The notes: a model not told the origin generated them from the sequence alone. Shown: positions 28,022 through 38,465, numbered from the stretch's first letter. The stretch: 64,000 bases of DNA from Verrucomicrobiia bacterium (GCA_035629175.1 DASPIL010000029.1:1-64000), one strand, 5' to 3'. Translations and numbers: made by a program.

Positions 28022-29601
28022 GTGGCGAGACCTTCAATCTTCAGCACGTGCGCATGCTGGCTCGGCGGATCTTCAGGCAGCTGAACCACAAGGCCTTTCG
28101 CGTTGTGTTCCCATTTGGGGTTTCCCTCTGCGCCCAACAGGCGAATGGATTGAATCTTTCCCTCAACAAAGGGTTTGCCCATCCCAAGCTGCGAGACGGT
28201 GATTTCCTTCCCAGGCCAGCTCATGAAGAATGCATAAAGCGTCGAACCCTTCGTGGTGAAGCGTGTGACGCCGCCGCCGAAATCCTTGAGGCTCGCTTCG
28301 TTGTATTTGACACCGGGAACTTCTTTGACGAGTCCGCCTTCACCAAACGTTTTCCATGGACGCGTGTCGTAGATCGCTTCGCTGTTGACTGCCATCCACT
28401 GCGTGATTTCGTCCAGAATCTGGAGTTCCTTGGCGTCGAGTGCGCCGCTGTTAGGCAAGGGAAAGTTCAAGAGCAGATTGCCATTTCGGCTGACAACATC
28501 GACAAGCATGTCGATCACGCGCTTGGGTGTCTTGTAAGTTGCTTCCTTGTCGTAATGCCATTTCCCGACGCACGTGCAGAGCTGCCACGGTTTGGGCCAG
28601 ATTCCTTCAACAACGCCGCGTTCCTTGTCGAACACGCACAGGCCTTCAGCAGAATCCTCCTCGCGCTTGCTGGTGATTACGGCTTCGACGCGGCCGTCGT
28701 GGTTGCGCGCACTTTGATTGTAAAGATGCGCCACCAGATCCAGGCCCCATTTGCCGAACGGGATTTGCCCGTCGGTGTAAACAATGTCTGGCTGGCTCTG
28801 GTCAATCAGATCCGAGATGCGATTGAACCATTCTTGTTTCCACTTGTCGGGAATTCCTTCCTCATCCCAGGGAAGCTGCCGGTAGATGGTTGGGCAATCG
28901 CCATAAAGATCGTGATACTCAGGATTGATCCCGTCGTAGGGCACGCCGGCAAAAGGACCTTCCTTGTCCGCGCTGCGTGAAACAGACATCCATTTGTAGG
29001 CCATCCAGAGGTGGTCGCTGACACCGAAGCGGAGCCCGTGGCGGAGGGCGGCTTTGCGGAATTCCGCGACCACATCACGCTTGATGCCCATATTGACCGC
29101 GTTCCAGCGCGTGTGTTTTGAGTTCCACATGTCGAAGTTGTCGACATGGGCGCCCATGCTCATGAAATAGCGCGCCCCTGCTTTTTTGTAGAGGCCGACG
29201 AGCCGTTCGGGATCGAAGCCGGCTCCTTTCCAGGTGGGAATGATGTCTTTGTAGCCGGTCCTGGACGGATGGCCGTAGGTTGTTACGTGGTAACGGTTCT
29301 GGCGCGAGCCTTCGATATAGAGGTTACGGGCATACCAATCCCCGTATTCGGCCGCGGACTGCGGACCCCAATGCGCCCAGATGCCAAACTTTGCATTCGG
29401 AAACCAGTCGGGGATGCGGTAGGTTGAAAGCGATTCCCGGGTCCCGCTGAATGGACGGGCTTGTGGCTCAGGCAATGTATTGGCCAGCATTCGCGGGACG
29501 CAGAAGGCGGGCGCGGCTGCTGCGAGCAGCTTGATTGCGCGGCGCCGCGAAATGGGTTTTGAAACCGGTACGGCCTGAAGTTGTGGCTGCATTTTTTTCA
29601 T
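28018..29601 (-). CDS. GH29 alpha-L-fucosidase, Tat-exported
   Basis: A 527-residue retaining alpha-L-fucosidase. AKFGIWAHWGPQSAAEYGDW near the N-terminus and QPDIVYTDGQ, with probable nucleophile D277, are typical GH29 elements; ARYFMSMGAHVDNFDMW lies between. The N-terminus has a twin-arginine signal, SRRRAIKLLAAAAP. Start ATG 29601 is preferred over the TTG at 29610; ATG 29592 is also possible. It is the first gene of the minus-strand operon and overlaps the beta-helix gene at GTGA. The acid/base residue cannot be placed by eye. Confidence 0.93.
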   Translation of the reverse strand: MKKMQPQLQAVPVSKPISRRRAIKLLAAAAPAFCVPRMLANTLPEPQARPFSGTRESLSTYRIPDWFPNAKFGIWAHWGPQSAAEYGDWYARNLYIEGSRQNRYHVTTYGHPSRTGYKDIIPTWKGAGFDPERLVGLYKKAGARYFMSMGAHVDNFDMWNSKHTRWNAVNMGIKRDVVAEFRKAALRHGLRFGVSDHLWMAYKWMSVSRSADKEGPFAGVPYDGINPEYHDLYGDCPTIYRQLPWDEEGIPDKWKQEWFNRISDLIDQSQPDIVYTDGQIPFGKWGLDLVAHLYNQSARNHDGRVEAVITSKREEDSAEGLCVFDKERGVVEGIWPKPWQLCTCVGKWHYDKEATYKTPKRVIDMLVDVVSRNGNLLLNFPLPNSGALDAKELQILDEITQWMAVNSEAIYDTRPWKTFGEGGLVKEVPGVKYNEASLKDFGGGVTRFTTKGSTLYAFFMSWPGKEITVSQLGMGKPFVEGKIQSIRLLGAEGNPKWEHNAKGLVVQLPEDPPSQHAHVLKIEGLAT

Positions 29602-29901
29602 GGGTGACAATGCAATCAGGCGCGGCAGTTCGGTGCGTGGTTACAGTTGTCTCGGTGCTGAACGATATATAGCGGGGCGACGCCGGCACGCGCAGCAGAA
29701 AATTGTGATTGGCACTTTTTGTAAACGTTTTGACATTTTTGGGATTACAGAATTCGGCATGATGCAGTATCAATGCTACGTTCCTCAAAACGCTTAACAT
29801 GAGAATGTCGGCAGCAGAAAAAGAGCTGAGTGTGCCCGGCGGTTTCCAAGTGGCAACGTGGACTGGTGTGAAGCGGATTTGATACTTTCGAAGATCTCAA
29901 A
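29602..29901. other. Divergent regulatory region
   Basis: About 300 bp between the divergent GH29 operon and the prepilin-like gene. It is AT-richer than its surroundings near 29700-29770. It holds the palindrome AAACGTTT and a TTGACA hexamer, listed as a candidate operator. No gene or repeat module was recognised. Confidence 0.55.
29719..29735. promoter_or_regulatory. Candidate LacI-type operator
   Basis: TTGTAAACGTTTTGACA is centred on the perfect palindrome AAACGTTT (29723-29730), resembling operators of LacI-family sugar regulators. It lies in the divergent promoter region ahead of the fucosidase/rhamnosidase operon. The overlapping TTGACA has no convincing -10 box at 16-18 nt. No LacI-family gene is in the window. 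Confidence 0.25.
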
Positions 29902-30729
29902 ATGGACACGTTCGATTTCACCCCCGCCCGGAAAAAAACCCTGCAACCGGGATTCACCCTCATCGAATTGCTGGTGGTCATTGCCATCATCGCCATTCTT
30001 GCGGCGATGCTCCTGCCGGCGCTCAGCAAGGCCAAGCAGAAGGCGCAGGCGATTTCGTGCCTGAACAACACCAAGCAGTTGACGTTGGGATGGTTAATGT
30101 TTCCGCTCGACAACAATGACAAGCTGCCCAATGAGCGGCCGGTCGCTGGGTTGATGGATTGGACGATGAACCCGGACAATACCAATGCCTTCCTCCTCGT
30201 TTCCGAAGATCAGTCTCCCCTGGCCAAATACGTGAAGAGCGCCCGAGTCTGGAAGTGTCCCGCGGACAGTACTCCCGCGCCGAATGGAGAGCGCGTTCGC
30301 AGTCTGGCCATGAACGGCGCGATGCATGGCAGCGGAGTGACTGTTCCACCAAGTCCGGATTCCTCATGGCCGCTCGGCCGCAGGTACCAGTCACTGGTAT
30401 CCAAGACAACGCATATCCGCTCGCCTGTTGATGTTTTTGTGGCTGTCGACGAGCATCCCGACAGCATCAACGATTCAATGTTCATGTTCGATCCAGGCAA
30501 ACTTCCCGGTCTCGCCACATGGCGCGATTTGCCAGCCAGCTATCATGGCGGGCCCAACGGGTCTGCAGGTTTTTCTTTCGCTGACGGTCACTCAGAGATT
30601 CATCGATGGATGGTGGGCTCAACCAAACAGCCTATCAGGCGACAACTCAAACCTTGGGGCACGTCTTTGGGCTCGGGAGAGGAGAACGCCGATTTGCTGT
30701 GGATGAGCGACCGTATGCCATGGAATTGA
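29902..30729 (+). CDS. Prepilin-type leader protein (type II pseudopilin-like)
   Basis: A 275-residue protein with a class III signal: a basic leader of 17 residues, then G17/F18TLIE22, with the Glu at +5, and a hydrophobic helix ([14 protein letters not shown]). Such leaders are cleaved by prepilin peptidase. Verrucomicrobia and planctomycetes carry many of these, usually with a C-terminal domain ending in an H...DG motif, here [19 protein letters not shown]. They are thought to be surface or secretion-associated, but single genes have no assigned function. It ends at a strong terminator (30756-30791). Confidence 0.92.
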   Translation: MDTFDFTPARKKTLQPGFTLIELLVVIAIIAILAAMLLPALSKAKQKAQAISCLNNTKQLTLGWLMFPLDNNDKLPNERPVAGLMDWTMNPDNTNAFLLVSEDQSPLAKYVKSARVWKCPADSTPAPNGERVRSLAMNGAMHGSGVTVPPSPDSSWPLGRRYQSLVSKTTHIRSPVDVFVAVDEHPDSINDSMFMFDPGKLPGLATWRDLPASYHGGPNGSAGFSFADGHSEIHRWMVGSTKQPIRRQLKPWGTSLGSGEENADLLWMSDRMPWN

Positions 30730-30755
30730 TCGCGATTCGACGCTGACTCTTTAAG

Positions 30756-30791
30756 CCCGGCCATCCACCTGCTAGGTGCGCCGGGTTTGTT
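30756..30791 (+). terminator. Rho-independent terminator after the prepilin-like gene
   Basis: An outer stem CCCGGC (30756-30761) with GCCGGG (30780-30785) and an inner stem CACCT/AGGTG around a GCT loop are followed by TTTGTTT. It lies 32 bp before the next gene's ATG, so it could also act as an attenuator for that gene. Confidence 0.8.
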
Positions 30792-30822
30792 TGCTAACCC
30801 AACACAAAGCAGACCGACAACT

Positions 30823-33800
30823 ATGAAACCCAATCCAACTTCGGGTCCATCTCGTGGCACGTCGTGCCATGCTCCTCGCGCAACTCTCGGCCGTATTTTG
30901 TGCGCGACGGCAGTCGCCGTTTCTTCTCTTGCGCTGTCGCCGTTTAACGCAGCGGCCCAGGACAATCAGGTCTGGCCTTCGCTGGTCCGAATGACCGTTC
31001 CTGCCGGGCAAAGCGGAACGATGACGAATTTGATCTGGGCCCAAACCACCGGGTCCGTGACGGTTGCCGTCGGAACATTGCCTGCCGGTGTAACGAGCGC
31101 CACGATTGTTGGGCCGTCCACAATCAATGGTCCCGTCGGATCCGCGACGCTCGTGGTGAATTATAACGGCAGCGTTCCGCAATCGGGTGTGAACGCAATC
31201 GAGATTTTAGCCTCAGGTTCGCTTACCTACCGGCTGCCGATCCCGATTCATTCCGCGAAGATCTGGAATGGAAACACAAACAATACAATCTGGACGACCG
31301 CGGCGAACTGGTCAGGCAGCTCTCTGCCAACCCCAAACGATGTCGTCGTGTTCCCGAGTTCGGGTGCGAGTGACCACGGAACGAATTATTTTACGAACGT
31401 GCTGGTGTCGAGCAGCCAGGAGGTCGCAGGGATGCGCTTCACCCATGGCGCCGAGGAAAACGACCAGGCGTATGGCATGGAAATCGTATCGGGTGCCACG
31501 CTCGCTGTCACGGGCACGGCAGGTTTTTCCCTTCTTCAGGACTCGATCAACCGCGCGGGAGCAATCGAGGTTTTCTATTCGGGCGGAGGCGCGCTGGTCG
31601 TCAGCAACGCACAGGCTACTGTCTCGCTCCTGAAGGAAGCCGGCCAGAACTCCACCCTCAACATGAGCCGGCTGAACACGTTTGTTGCAGATGTGAACCG
31701 CATTGGATTGGGTGATTATCGCCTCTATCCGTATTACACGAACAACGGCTACTCGTCGCGTGGCGGCACGGCCACAAATTCGCGGCCTTCACGTTTTATT
31801 CCGCAGGTCACACTCGCCTTGACCAACTATCTCCGGGCGACACACGTTGACGCCAATAACTACAACGACCCCGTGGTACGCGATTACGCATTGGCCATTA
31901 GCAACAGCGAAGAACAGGGGCTCGGCAGCGGCAGCCAGTTCAGTTTCATCCTGGGACGAACCAACGTGTTTTTGATGGACAGCATTGTCTTCGGCCATTC
32001 TGTGGCGAAGGCGGAAAGCGACACGCGCGTCATTTTCAACTCAAATACCAACATCATTCCGGCGGGAAGCTCGCCCGTCGCGTACTTCCGAAATGCCGAT
32101 GGCGTGAGCCGCATGTCTGTTGTCGCGTTCGGCGACAACTCTGGAAACAGCGGCGCAGGGTCTGGAAGCAAAGTGAATGTGAATTTCAACGCGGGAAGAG
32201 TGGATATGCTCGTGGATAGGTTGTATCTCGGCCGTGATCGCCTGGAGTCGCAGGACAATGATACAAGCCAGGCTGAGTTGCGAATGGCGGATGGCGTCAT
32301 CGATGCGAACATCGCCTACATCTCGGCCCAGGAACTCGGGAACAACATCATCCCTGTGGACGAACAGGGCAACGATGCGAGCGGTGAAGTCTACGGAACT
32401 CTCGTGGTCAGCACCAATGGCGTGTTCCGTGTCAATGATACCCTGCACCTTGGCTACACAACAGCCGACGCAGGCGACAAGCGGGCAGCCGAGACAGGCA
32501 ACGGTTCGATCGAGATCAACAACGGAGGACTGGTAATCGCCAGCAACATTTTCATCGGGGGAGTGACGAAGGTTTCGGGCAACAATCGTATTTCAATCAC
32601 AGGCGGAGGCGAGTTGCGGGTGTTCAGTGAAATTGGCCAGCCAGACAAGTGGTTGAACACTCTTTCGATGTCCGATTCCAAGCTCACGCTCTTGCTCGAT
32701 GGCTCGAAGACCACTCCCTATATTTATGCAACCAATGTCGTCACCGCGGGTAATGGAAACACGATCAACATTGCCTCGGTGATTAACGTAAACACCTTTC
32801 CATTGCAGGTGCCCATCATCCAGTACACCTCAGCTTCGCCGAATTTCGGTGTGACGATGCCGCCAGGCGTCTTTGGTTACGTGGTGAATAATACTGCGAA
32901 CAGCACGATTGACATCGTAATTCTGAACACGGCGCCCGTTAACCTCGTTTGGAACGGCTCGCCCGGAACAGACTGGACTACGACCTCATCCAACTGGAAA
33001 GGTGGGGGAATCTTTGCCAATGGTGACGCTGCGACGTTCGACGACACTGCAGCGAACTCTAGCGTAACCCTGCCAGGCCAGGTGTTTGTCGGCGGTGTTG
33101 GCGTGCTCGTTACCAACAACACCCTGTCCTACTCGTTCAACGGCGCTGGCATGATCGGCGGCACTGCCCCCATGAACAAATGGGGCACGGGCTCGCTCGC
33201 GATTAACGCATTGAGCGAACTGCCTTTGACAGTTCATGAGGGAACCGTGACCGGCAGTGGAGCAATCGGTTCCACTGTCGTGAGCAGCAACGCGGTGCTG
33301 AACTTCTCGGGTAGCATTACACGGCTCGTGTCACCCGGAATATCGACGCTTCAAGCTGGCGCTACCGTCGCGAACGGCGTGACTGTGAACGGCGGATCAT
33401 TGACGACATCCGGTTCAATCACCGGCACCGTCCAGGCCGCGAATGCCCAAATGACCGTAAACCAGGGTGGTGTGATCGTGACACGCGTTCCAAGCACTTC
33501 AACGATTCAAGGAACCAACACCACGGTGACGCTCAACGGCCGCTGGAACAACGGCATCATTGGCGGACCCAATGGTACTTATCGAATCGACCTCCTCGGC
33601 CGCATGAACGGCATCGGTGGCATCTTCACTGGCACAGCGGATATCAACCACACTGCTGGCGCAGCCCCCGCCTACTGGTCGCGGCTGGTAATCGGTTCCG
33701 GAGGAATTCTTTCTCCCGGTACCCCAGGGACAATCGCTGCGTTCACGAATCAATCGCAACTGGATTTCACGCCGGGTTCCGTAATTGAAATCGACGTCAA

Positions 33801-34380
33801 TATGGATTCCGCCCCTGGCTCGAATCCTTTTGGCAATGCTCCGACGCTTTCCACAACGGCCAAGAGCTCTGATGTGATCTACACTTCACGCTGGTCCACC
33901 CGGACTGGAACGCTTCGCATGAATCGCCTTGGCAACACACCCTGGACGAACGGCACGGTGATCAAGATTCTCAGCAAACCTTTCGAACAGTTCGGCGGCG
34001 GATTCCGAAATCGTCCGTTCGACAACACGGAAACACAGCTTCCTGTGATGGATCCTGCCTCGCCCGGATTGGGACTCGTCTGGGATCGCAGTGACTTTGC
34101 GACGAACGGCATCATCCGTATCTCCGCAACGGCGACTAATCCAATCCCGCTGTCAGTGATTCCATTCGACGGCACGAACGTCACATTCAATTGGCCGAGC
34201 AGCCACATTGGCTGGGAGTTGCTGACGCAAACCCGCGCGCTCACAAACGGTTTGAGCATGGCTCGCACGAATTGGAGCGTCGTCGCCGGGTCGATCTTCA
34301 CCAACTCAATCACGATCACCAACTGGATCAATCGTGACAATGGCGCTGTGTTCTATCGCCTTGGGCATCCGCAGTTTTAG
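30823..34380 (+). CDS. Giant secreted beta-strand-repeat protein
   Basis: An 1185-residue secreted or surface protein. A long n-region and a hydrophobic stretch ending NAAAQDN form the signal peptide. The body is rich in Gly, Asn, Ser and Thr, with autotransporter-associated beta-strand repeats, seen as IWNGNTNNTIWTTAANWSG near residue 150 and LVWNGSPGTDWTTTSSNW near 707. No beta-barrel translocator follows. The C-terminus has a module containing HIGWELLTQTRALTNGL and ending FYRLGHPQF, which I associate with verrucomicrobial secreted proteins. ATG 30823 is preferred over an upstream TTG. The function is unknown, possibly adhesion or substrate binding. Confidence 0.85.
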   Translation: MKPNPTSGPSRGTSCHAPRATLGRILCATAVAVSSLALSPFNAAAQDNQVWPSLVRMTVPAGQSGTMTNLIWAQTTGSVTVAVGTLPAGVTSATIVGPSTINGPVGSATLVVNYNGSVPQSGVNAIEILASGSLTYRLPIPIHSAKIWNGNTNNTIWTTAANWSGSSLPTPNDVVVFPSSGASDHGTNYFTNVLVSSSQEVAGMRFTHGAEENDQAYGMEIVSGATLAVTGTAGFSLLQDSINRAGAIEVFYSGGGALVVSNAQATVSLLKEAGQNSTLNMSRLNTFVADVNRIGLGDYRLYPYYTNNGYSSRGGTATNSRPSRFIPQVTLALTNYLRATHVDANNYNDPVVRDYALAISNSEEQGLGSGSQFSFILGRTNVFLMDSIVFGHSVAKAESDTRVIFNSNTNIIPAGSSPVAYFRNADGVSRMSVVAFGDNSGNSGAGSGSKVNVNFNAGRVDMLVDRLYLGRDRLESQDNDTSQAELRMADGVIDANIAYISAQELGNNIIPVDEQGNDASGEVYGTLVVSTNGVFRVNDTLHLGYTTADAGDKRAAETGNGSIEINNGGLVIASNIFIGGVTKVSGNNRISITGGGELRVFSEIGQPDKWLNTLSMSDSKLTLLLDGSKTTPYIYATNVVTAGNGNTINIASVINVNTFPLQVPIIQYTSASPNFGVTMPPGVFGYVVNNTANSTIDIVILNTAPVNLVWNGSPGTDWTTTSSNWKGGGIFANGDAATFDDTAANSSVTLPGQVFVGGVGVLVTNNTLSYSFNGAGMIGGTAPMNKWGTGSLAINALSELPLTVHEGTVTGSGAIGSTVVSSNAVLNFSGSITRLVSPGISTLQAGATVANGVTVNGGSLTTSGSITGTVQAANAQMTVNQGGVIVTRVPSTSTIQGTNTTVTLNGRWNNGIIGGPNGTYRIDLLGRMNGIGGIFTGTADINHTAGAAPAYWSRLVIGSGGILSPGTPGTIAAFTNQSQLDFTPGSVIEIDVNMDSAPGSNPFGNAPTLSTTAKSSDVIYTSRWSTRTGTLRMNRLGNTPWTNGTVIKILSKPFEQFGGGFRNRPFDNTETQLPVMDPASPGLGLVWDRSDFATNGIIRISATATNPIPLSVIPFDGTNVTFNWPSSHIGWELLTQTRALTNGLSMARTNWSVVAGSIFTNSITITNWINRDNGAVFYRLGHPQF

Positions 34381-34400
34381 TTGACTGTCCTGTTGTTGTG

Positions 34401-34432
34401 CCGGTGCGGCGCGTTGCCGCACCGGCGCTTTC
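34401..34432 (+). terminator. Rho-independent terminator
   Basis: A perfect 10-bp stem, CCGGTGCGGC (34401-34410) with GCCGCACCGG (34416-34425), encloses a 5-nt loop and is followed by CGCTTTC. It ends the giant beta-strand gene. It makes the ATG at 34433 unlikely as the start of the pectate lyase. Confidence 0.8.
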
Positions 34433-34459
34433 ATGTTCGCTGATCAGACCGAAATCGTT

Positions 34460-35893
34460 ATGGCTTCAATGTTTTCTCAATGCGCAGCCGCTTTGTTCGT
34501 CGTTTCAAGCATCGGTTCCGGAGTCGCCAACCTCCATGCTGCGCCGGCAGCCGCGCCTGAAGGCGGGCGACGTCAACTCGCATTTCCTACTGCAGAAGGC
34601 TACGGGCGTTTTGCAGTCGGCGGCAGGGGGGGCAGGGTGATCAAGGTGACGAACCTGAACGACAGCGGGCCCGGCTCGCTGCGCGCGGCAGTTGAGGAAG
34701 AGGGCCCCCGCACGGTGGTGTTCGATGTTTCGGGGCTCATCACGCTGGATTCCCGGTTGATCATTCGAAAAACCAACTCATACCTGACGATCGCAGGCCA
34801 AACTGCGCCAGGCAAAGGCATCTGCATCCGCAATTACAACATGGGCATGCTGGGGGCGAGCAACGTGATCATTCGGTACGTTAGGGTTCGCCCGGGCAAC
34901 ACGTCGGGCCAGACTCTCGATGGCATGGGCATGGCCAGCAGCGATGATTGCATCATTGATCATTGCTCCATCAGCTGGACCCTGGACGAGTCGTTCAGCT
35001 CGCGTGGCGCCAAAAACATTACGCTTCAACGCACGCTCATCTCTGAGGCTCTCAACGAAGCGGGGCACAAGAAGTATCCGCCAGGCACCCAGCACGGTTA
35101 TGCCGCAAGCATCGGCGGCGACATCGGAAGCTTTCATCACAACCTGCTGGCGCATTGCGCCGGTCGGAATTGGAGTCTGGCCGGCGGCCTCGCCAAACCC
35201 GATAATACGTATGCTGGCCGTCTCGATATCCGAAACAATGTTGTTTACAACTGGAAGAACCGCGCAACCGACGGCGGCGCGCATGAGGTGAACTTCGTGA
35301 ACAACTTCTACAAACCCGGCCCGGCCACACAGCGGTTTCATGCGTTGAATGCGCAATACGGCGGCTTCAAGGGATCACAACGTTATTACGTTGCCGGAAA
35401 CGTCATGCCCGGACATTTCGGAGTCGACGAGCAGGAAAAAGGACGTATCGCAACGACCGAGCGCGGAGGCACGGTTCCCACAGAATACAGCCCGTGGTCC
35501 GACCGTCCGTTTTTTCAGCCTCATGTCACGACCCGTTCTGCCGATGAAGCCTTCACCAACGTCCTCGCAAATGTCGGATGCAATTTTCCTGCGCTGGATG
35601 AGCACGATCGGCGGGTGATTGCGGAAGTGCGGGACGGGACAGCGAAATTCAAGGGCAGCAAGACCGGTTTGCCTGGGTTGCCGGACTCCCAGGAAGACGT
35701 GGGCGGATGGGAAAATTATCCGGAAGTTTCACGGCCGGCAGGATGGGATACGGATAATGACGGCATGCCGAACGCATGGGAATCGGCCCGGGGATTGAAC
35801 GCGGCCGACGCAGCTGACGGCAATGCGGATCGAAATGGCGACGGCTATACGAACCTCGAGGAATATCTCGGGTCGCTGGTGGGTGAATTTTAG
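34460..35893 (+). CDS. Secreted pectate lyase-like protein
   Basis: A 477-residue parallel beta-helix protein resembling polysaccharide lyase family 1 pectate lyases, which cleave polygalacturonate by beta-elimination. AVGGRGGRVIKVTNLNDSG, PGSLRAAVEEEGPRTVVFDV, SDDCIIDHCSISW and NNVVYNW are family-like. After the lyase domain come Asp-rich calcium-binding repeats (DTDNDGMPNAWE and DRNGDGYTNLEEYL) of the dockerin/thrombospondin-3 type. Start ATG 34460 is chosen because the earlier ATG abuts the preceding terminator. A signal peptide ends near NLHAAPA. It is probably a monocistronic unit. Confidence 0.9.
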   Translation: MASMFSQCAAALFVVSSIGSGVANLHAAPAAAPEGGRRQLAFPTAEGYGRFAVGGRGGRVIKVTNLNDSGPGSLRAAVEEEGPRTVVFDVSGLITLDSRLIIRKTNSYLTIAGQTAPGKGICIRNYNMGMLGASNVIIRYVRVRPGNTSGQTLDGMGMASSDDCIIDHCSISWTLDESFSSRGAKNITLQRTLISEALNEAGHKKYPPGTQHGYAASIGGDIGSFHHNLLAHCAGRNWSLAGGLAKPDNTYAGRLDIRNNVVYNWKNRATDGGAHEVNFVNNFYKPGPATQRFHALNAQYGGFKGSQRYYVAGNVMPGHFGVDEQEKGRIATTERGGTVPTEYSPWSDRPFFQPHVTTRSADEAFTNVLANVGCNFPALDEHDRRVIAEVRDGTAKFKGSKTGLPGLPDSQEDVGGWENYPEVSRPAGWDTDNDGMPNAWESARGLNAADAADGNADRNGDGYTNLEEYLGSLVGEF

Positions 35894-35991
35894 CATTTGG
35901 CCCGCATGAACTGTTGTTGTCGTGAATAGTCCGGACGCCCGGCTGTATCAAATTTAGCAAATTTTTCGTCACAATCCGAATAGCATAACAA

Positions 35992-36021
35992 TTGATGTGA
36001 ACACGATGCGGCGCTTATAAA
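35992..36021 (+). promoter_or_regulatory. Candidate sigma-70-like promoter
   Basis: TTGATG (35992-35997) and TATAAA (36016-36021) are separated by 18 nt, about 58 nt upstream of the PEP-CTERM gene start at 36080. The local sequence is AT-rich. The match is by consensus only. Confidence 0.4.
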
Positions 36022-36079
36022 AGAATCCAGACATTTTCCAGAATCCAGAAACTCCCATAACCCCTAACCGAAAAGACGT

Positions 36080-36817
36080 ATGACTAACCCGACAAAACTA
36101 GCGACAGTGCTTGCCCTGGCCCTGGGTGGAACGGCTCTCCAGGCGCAATCATTCACCTACATTGATCTTCAAGACGGCTTGAACTTTCCTGGTGCAGCCA
36201 CAGCCGTGGACGCGACCACCGATAGCGACGCGACATGGGGATTGGGAGACGACGGCGCTGCCTACGGATGGCGCTACCGCACAACTGGGCCGGGAGTTCC
36301 CGCCTACAACGGCACCGCATACACGGGCAGGTATCCGAATCAGGGCGCCGGCGCACCCGATCCTGGCCTGTATATGCCACTCTCCGGTCTGTTGCCGAAC
36401 ACGGAATATTTCGTCCGGGTTTACGCGATCTACGCGCAGAACAGCACGAACGCTGTCGTATCCTCCCGTCAAAAAGCCGGTGCTGAGTTCAGCGTCGATG
36501 GCGGAACAACGTGGTCTATTGTCGACAACCTGGGAGGCGCAACGTTGAATTGGGTGGACAACTCCACAGCATTGGGCGCTCCGCGCGACGGCACGGCGGG
36601 TGACACTCGGGCTTGGGCATTGCTTCCCTTCATGCTGGAAACCGATGCTTTGGGCAATGGCCGCCTCGATGTCCGCCTTCCGCAGTTCCTGACCGGCGGC
36701 CTGGGACAGGATCGCTTCAGCTTCGACGGAATCGCGATTGCCGTGCCCGAACCCACGAGCTTCGCTTTGATCGGCCTCGGCGCCGCCGCCATGCTGATCT
36801 CCCGCCGCCGTCATTGA
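36080..36817 (+). CDS. PEP-CTERM sorting-domain protein
   Basis: A 245-residue secreted protein. A signal peptide (KLATVLALALGGTALQAQ) is followed by a beta-rich domain with YGWRYRTTGPGVPAYNG. It ends with VPEPTSFALIGLGAAAML and SRRR, the PEP-CTERM signal that an exosortase would process. Such proteins are associated with exopolysaccharide and surface sorting. No exosortase is in the window. A promoter-like sequence lies upstream and a strong terminator follows, so it is probably transcribed alone. Confidence 0.93.
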   Translation: MTNPTKLATVLALALGGTALQAQSFTYIDLQDGLNFPGAATAVDATTDSDATWGLGDDGAAYGWRYRTTGPGVPAYNGTAYTGRYPNQGAGAPDPGLYMPLSGLLPNTEYFVRVYAIYAQNSTNAVVSSRQKAGAEFSVDGGTTWSIVDNLGGATLNWVDNSTALGAPRDGTAGDTRAWALLPFMLETDALGNGRLDVRLPQFLTGGLGQDRFSFDGIAIAVPEPTSFALIGLGAAAMLISRRRH

Positions 36818-36842
36818 TTGTTTGTTGGGTTAGTGATTGTGC

Positions 36843-36874
36843 AAGCCGCCCCGGATCCGGGGCGGCTTCGTTTT
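36843..36874 (+). terminator. Strong palindromic terminator
   Basis: A 26-bp perfect palindrome (36843-36868), with arms AAGCCGCCCCGG and CCGGGGCGGCTT around AT, is followed by CGTTTT. It lies between the PEP-CTERM gene and the carbohydrate operon. Confidence 0.88.
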
Positions 36875-36923
36875 AAGGGCCGGCGCGCAATGCAGCGGGC
36901 CGGGATATGGATGTTCAATACTG

Positions 36924-38465
36924 ATGTCAGCCTTGCCCGTCATTGATATCTGTGTGCTGCTGGCTTACCTCGTGGGCGTGGTCGCTCTCGGCCTTTGGTT
37001 TGGACGGAAAGGCCTGAGCTCGGAACAGTTCATGGCAGCGGGCCGCCGCATCCCGGCTTGGGCCGTCGGTTTGTCAATTTTCGGAACCTACGTCAGCAGC
37101 ATCAGCTTTCTCGCGCTTCCAGGAAAAGCCTTCGCCACAAACTGGAACGCCTTCGTGTTCAGTCTCTCGATTCCTGTAACGACGTGGTTCGCGGTAAAAT
37201 ACTTCGTTCCGTTCTACCGTCGATCGGGTGAAGTCTCGGCTTATCAGCATCTCGAGAAGCGCTTCGGGCCGTGGGCAAGAACCTACGCTGTGGTCTGCTA
37301 CCTCCTGACCCAACTCGCCCGGATGGGAACGATACTTTATCTGCTCGCCCTTGCCCTGGCGCCGCTCACCGGCTGGAGCATTCCCACGATCATCCTTGGC
37401 GCGGGACTGCTCGTGATTGTTTACACGCTTGTCGGGGGCATGGAGGCAGTGATTTGGACCGACGTCGTCCAAAGCATCATCTTCATTGGCGGTGCATTTG
37501 CCTGCGTGGCTATTCTGCTGTTTGGAATGCCTCAGGGCCCGGCGCAACTCTTCGAGATCGCTTCGGAGCACAACAAGTTCAGCCTCGGCAGTTTCGATCC
37601 GGACTTCTCCACGATGACGTTCTGGGTGGTGCTGTTGAATGGCATCTTCATCAACCTGCAGAACTTCGGCATCGACCAAAGTTATGTGCAACGCTATCAG
37701 ACCGCGAAGACAGACGAGGCTGCAGCCCGCAGCGTCTGGCTGGGCGCACTCCTCTATTTGCCGATATCCGCCGTATTTTTTTTCATTGGAACCGGATTGT
37801 TCGCATTCTACAGCGCCCGACCTGAATTGCTCCCCGCGTCGGTGGATGCGCTCAACAAACCCGATTCCGTCTTTCCACATTTCATTGTCGCGCAACTTCC
37901 AGTCGGGGTGACGGGTCTCGTAATCGCCAGCATCTTCGCCGCGGCTCAATCGACGGTTTCAAGTTCGGTCAATTGTTCTGCAACGTTGATCCTCTGCGAC
38001 GTTTACCAACGCTATTTTCGACCTGCTGCCAGCGAATGGGAGTCGATGCGCGTCCTCCACGTGGCGACATTGGTGTTCGGTGTCGCAGGCATCGGAATGG
38101 CGCTCGCAATGATGCAAATTAAAAACGCATTGGATGCATGGTGGGGGCTCGCCAGCATCTTCAGCGGCGGCATGCTGGGTTTGTTCCTGTTGGGACTGCT
38201 CGCAACACGAGCAGGGAATAGGGCCGCTGCGGTCGGCGTCGTCAGCGGCGTGGTTGTCATTGCGTGGATGACTTTCTCCCCGCGATGGACGGGTTGGGGA
38301 TCGTCGTATCGAAGCCCATTCCACACGTTGCTGGTAGTCGTAATTAGCACGCTGACGATTCTGCTGGTGGGCTGGATTGCCAGCATGTTCATGCGAAGGC
38401 GCCAATTGCAATTACCCGTTGAAACCCGGACGCCGCCTGGCGAGTCTGTCGAAAGGAAGCATTGA
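36924..38465 (+). CDS. Sodium:solute symporter (SSS family)
   Basis: A 513-residue inner-membrane symporter with about 13 hydrophobic helices. Family marks are [36 protein letters not shown] and [23 protein letters not shown] carriers of this type import sugars, sialic acids or uronates with sodium. As the first gene of the carbohydrate operon, and overlapping an aldolase gene by TTGA, it probably imports a breakdown product of the polysaccharide. Start ATG 36924 avoids the terminator palindrome upstream. The substrate is not known. Confidence 0.93.
   Translation: MSALPVIDICVLLAYLVGVVALGLWFGRKGLSSEQFMAAGRRIPAWAVGLSIFGTYVSSISFLALPGKAFATNWNAFVFSLSIPVTTWFAVKYFVPFYRRSGEVSAYQHLEKRFGPWARTYAVVCYLLTQLARMGTILYLLALALAPLTGWSIPTIILGAGLLVIVYTLVGGMEAVIWTDVVQSIIFIGGAFACVAILLFGMPQGPAQLFEIASEHNKFSLGSFDPDFSTMTFWVVLLNGIFINLQNFGIDQSYVQRYQTAKTDEAAARSVWLGALLYLPISAVFFFIGTGLFAFYSARPELLPASVDALNKPDSVFPHFIVAQLPVGVTGLVIASIFAAAQSTVSSSVNCSATLILCDVYQRYFRPAASEWESMRVLHVATLVFGVAGIGMALAMMQIKNALDAWWGLASIFSGGMLGLFLLGLLATRAGNRAAAVGVVSGVVVIAWMTFSPRWTGWGSSYRSPFHTLLVVVISTLTILLVGWIASMFMRRRQLQLPVETRTPPGESVERKH

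Noticed and set aside
29730-29758. A sigma-70 promoter using TTGACA at 29730
   Set aside because: No -10-like hexamer lies 16-18 nt downstream; the sequence there is ATTCGGC.
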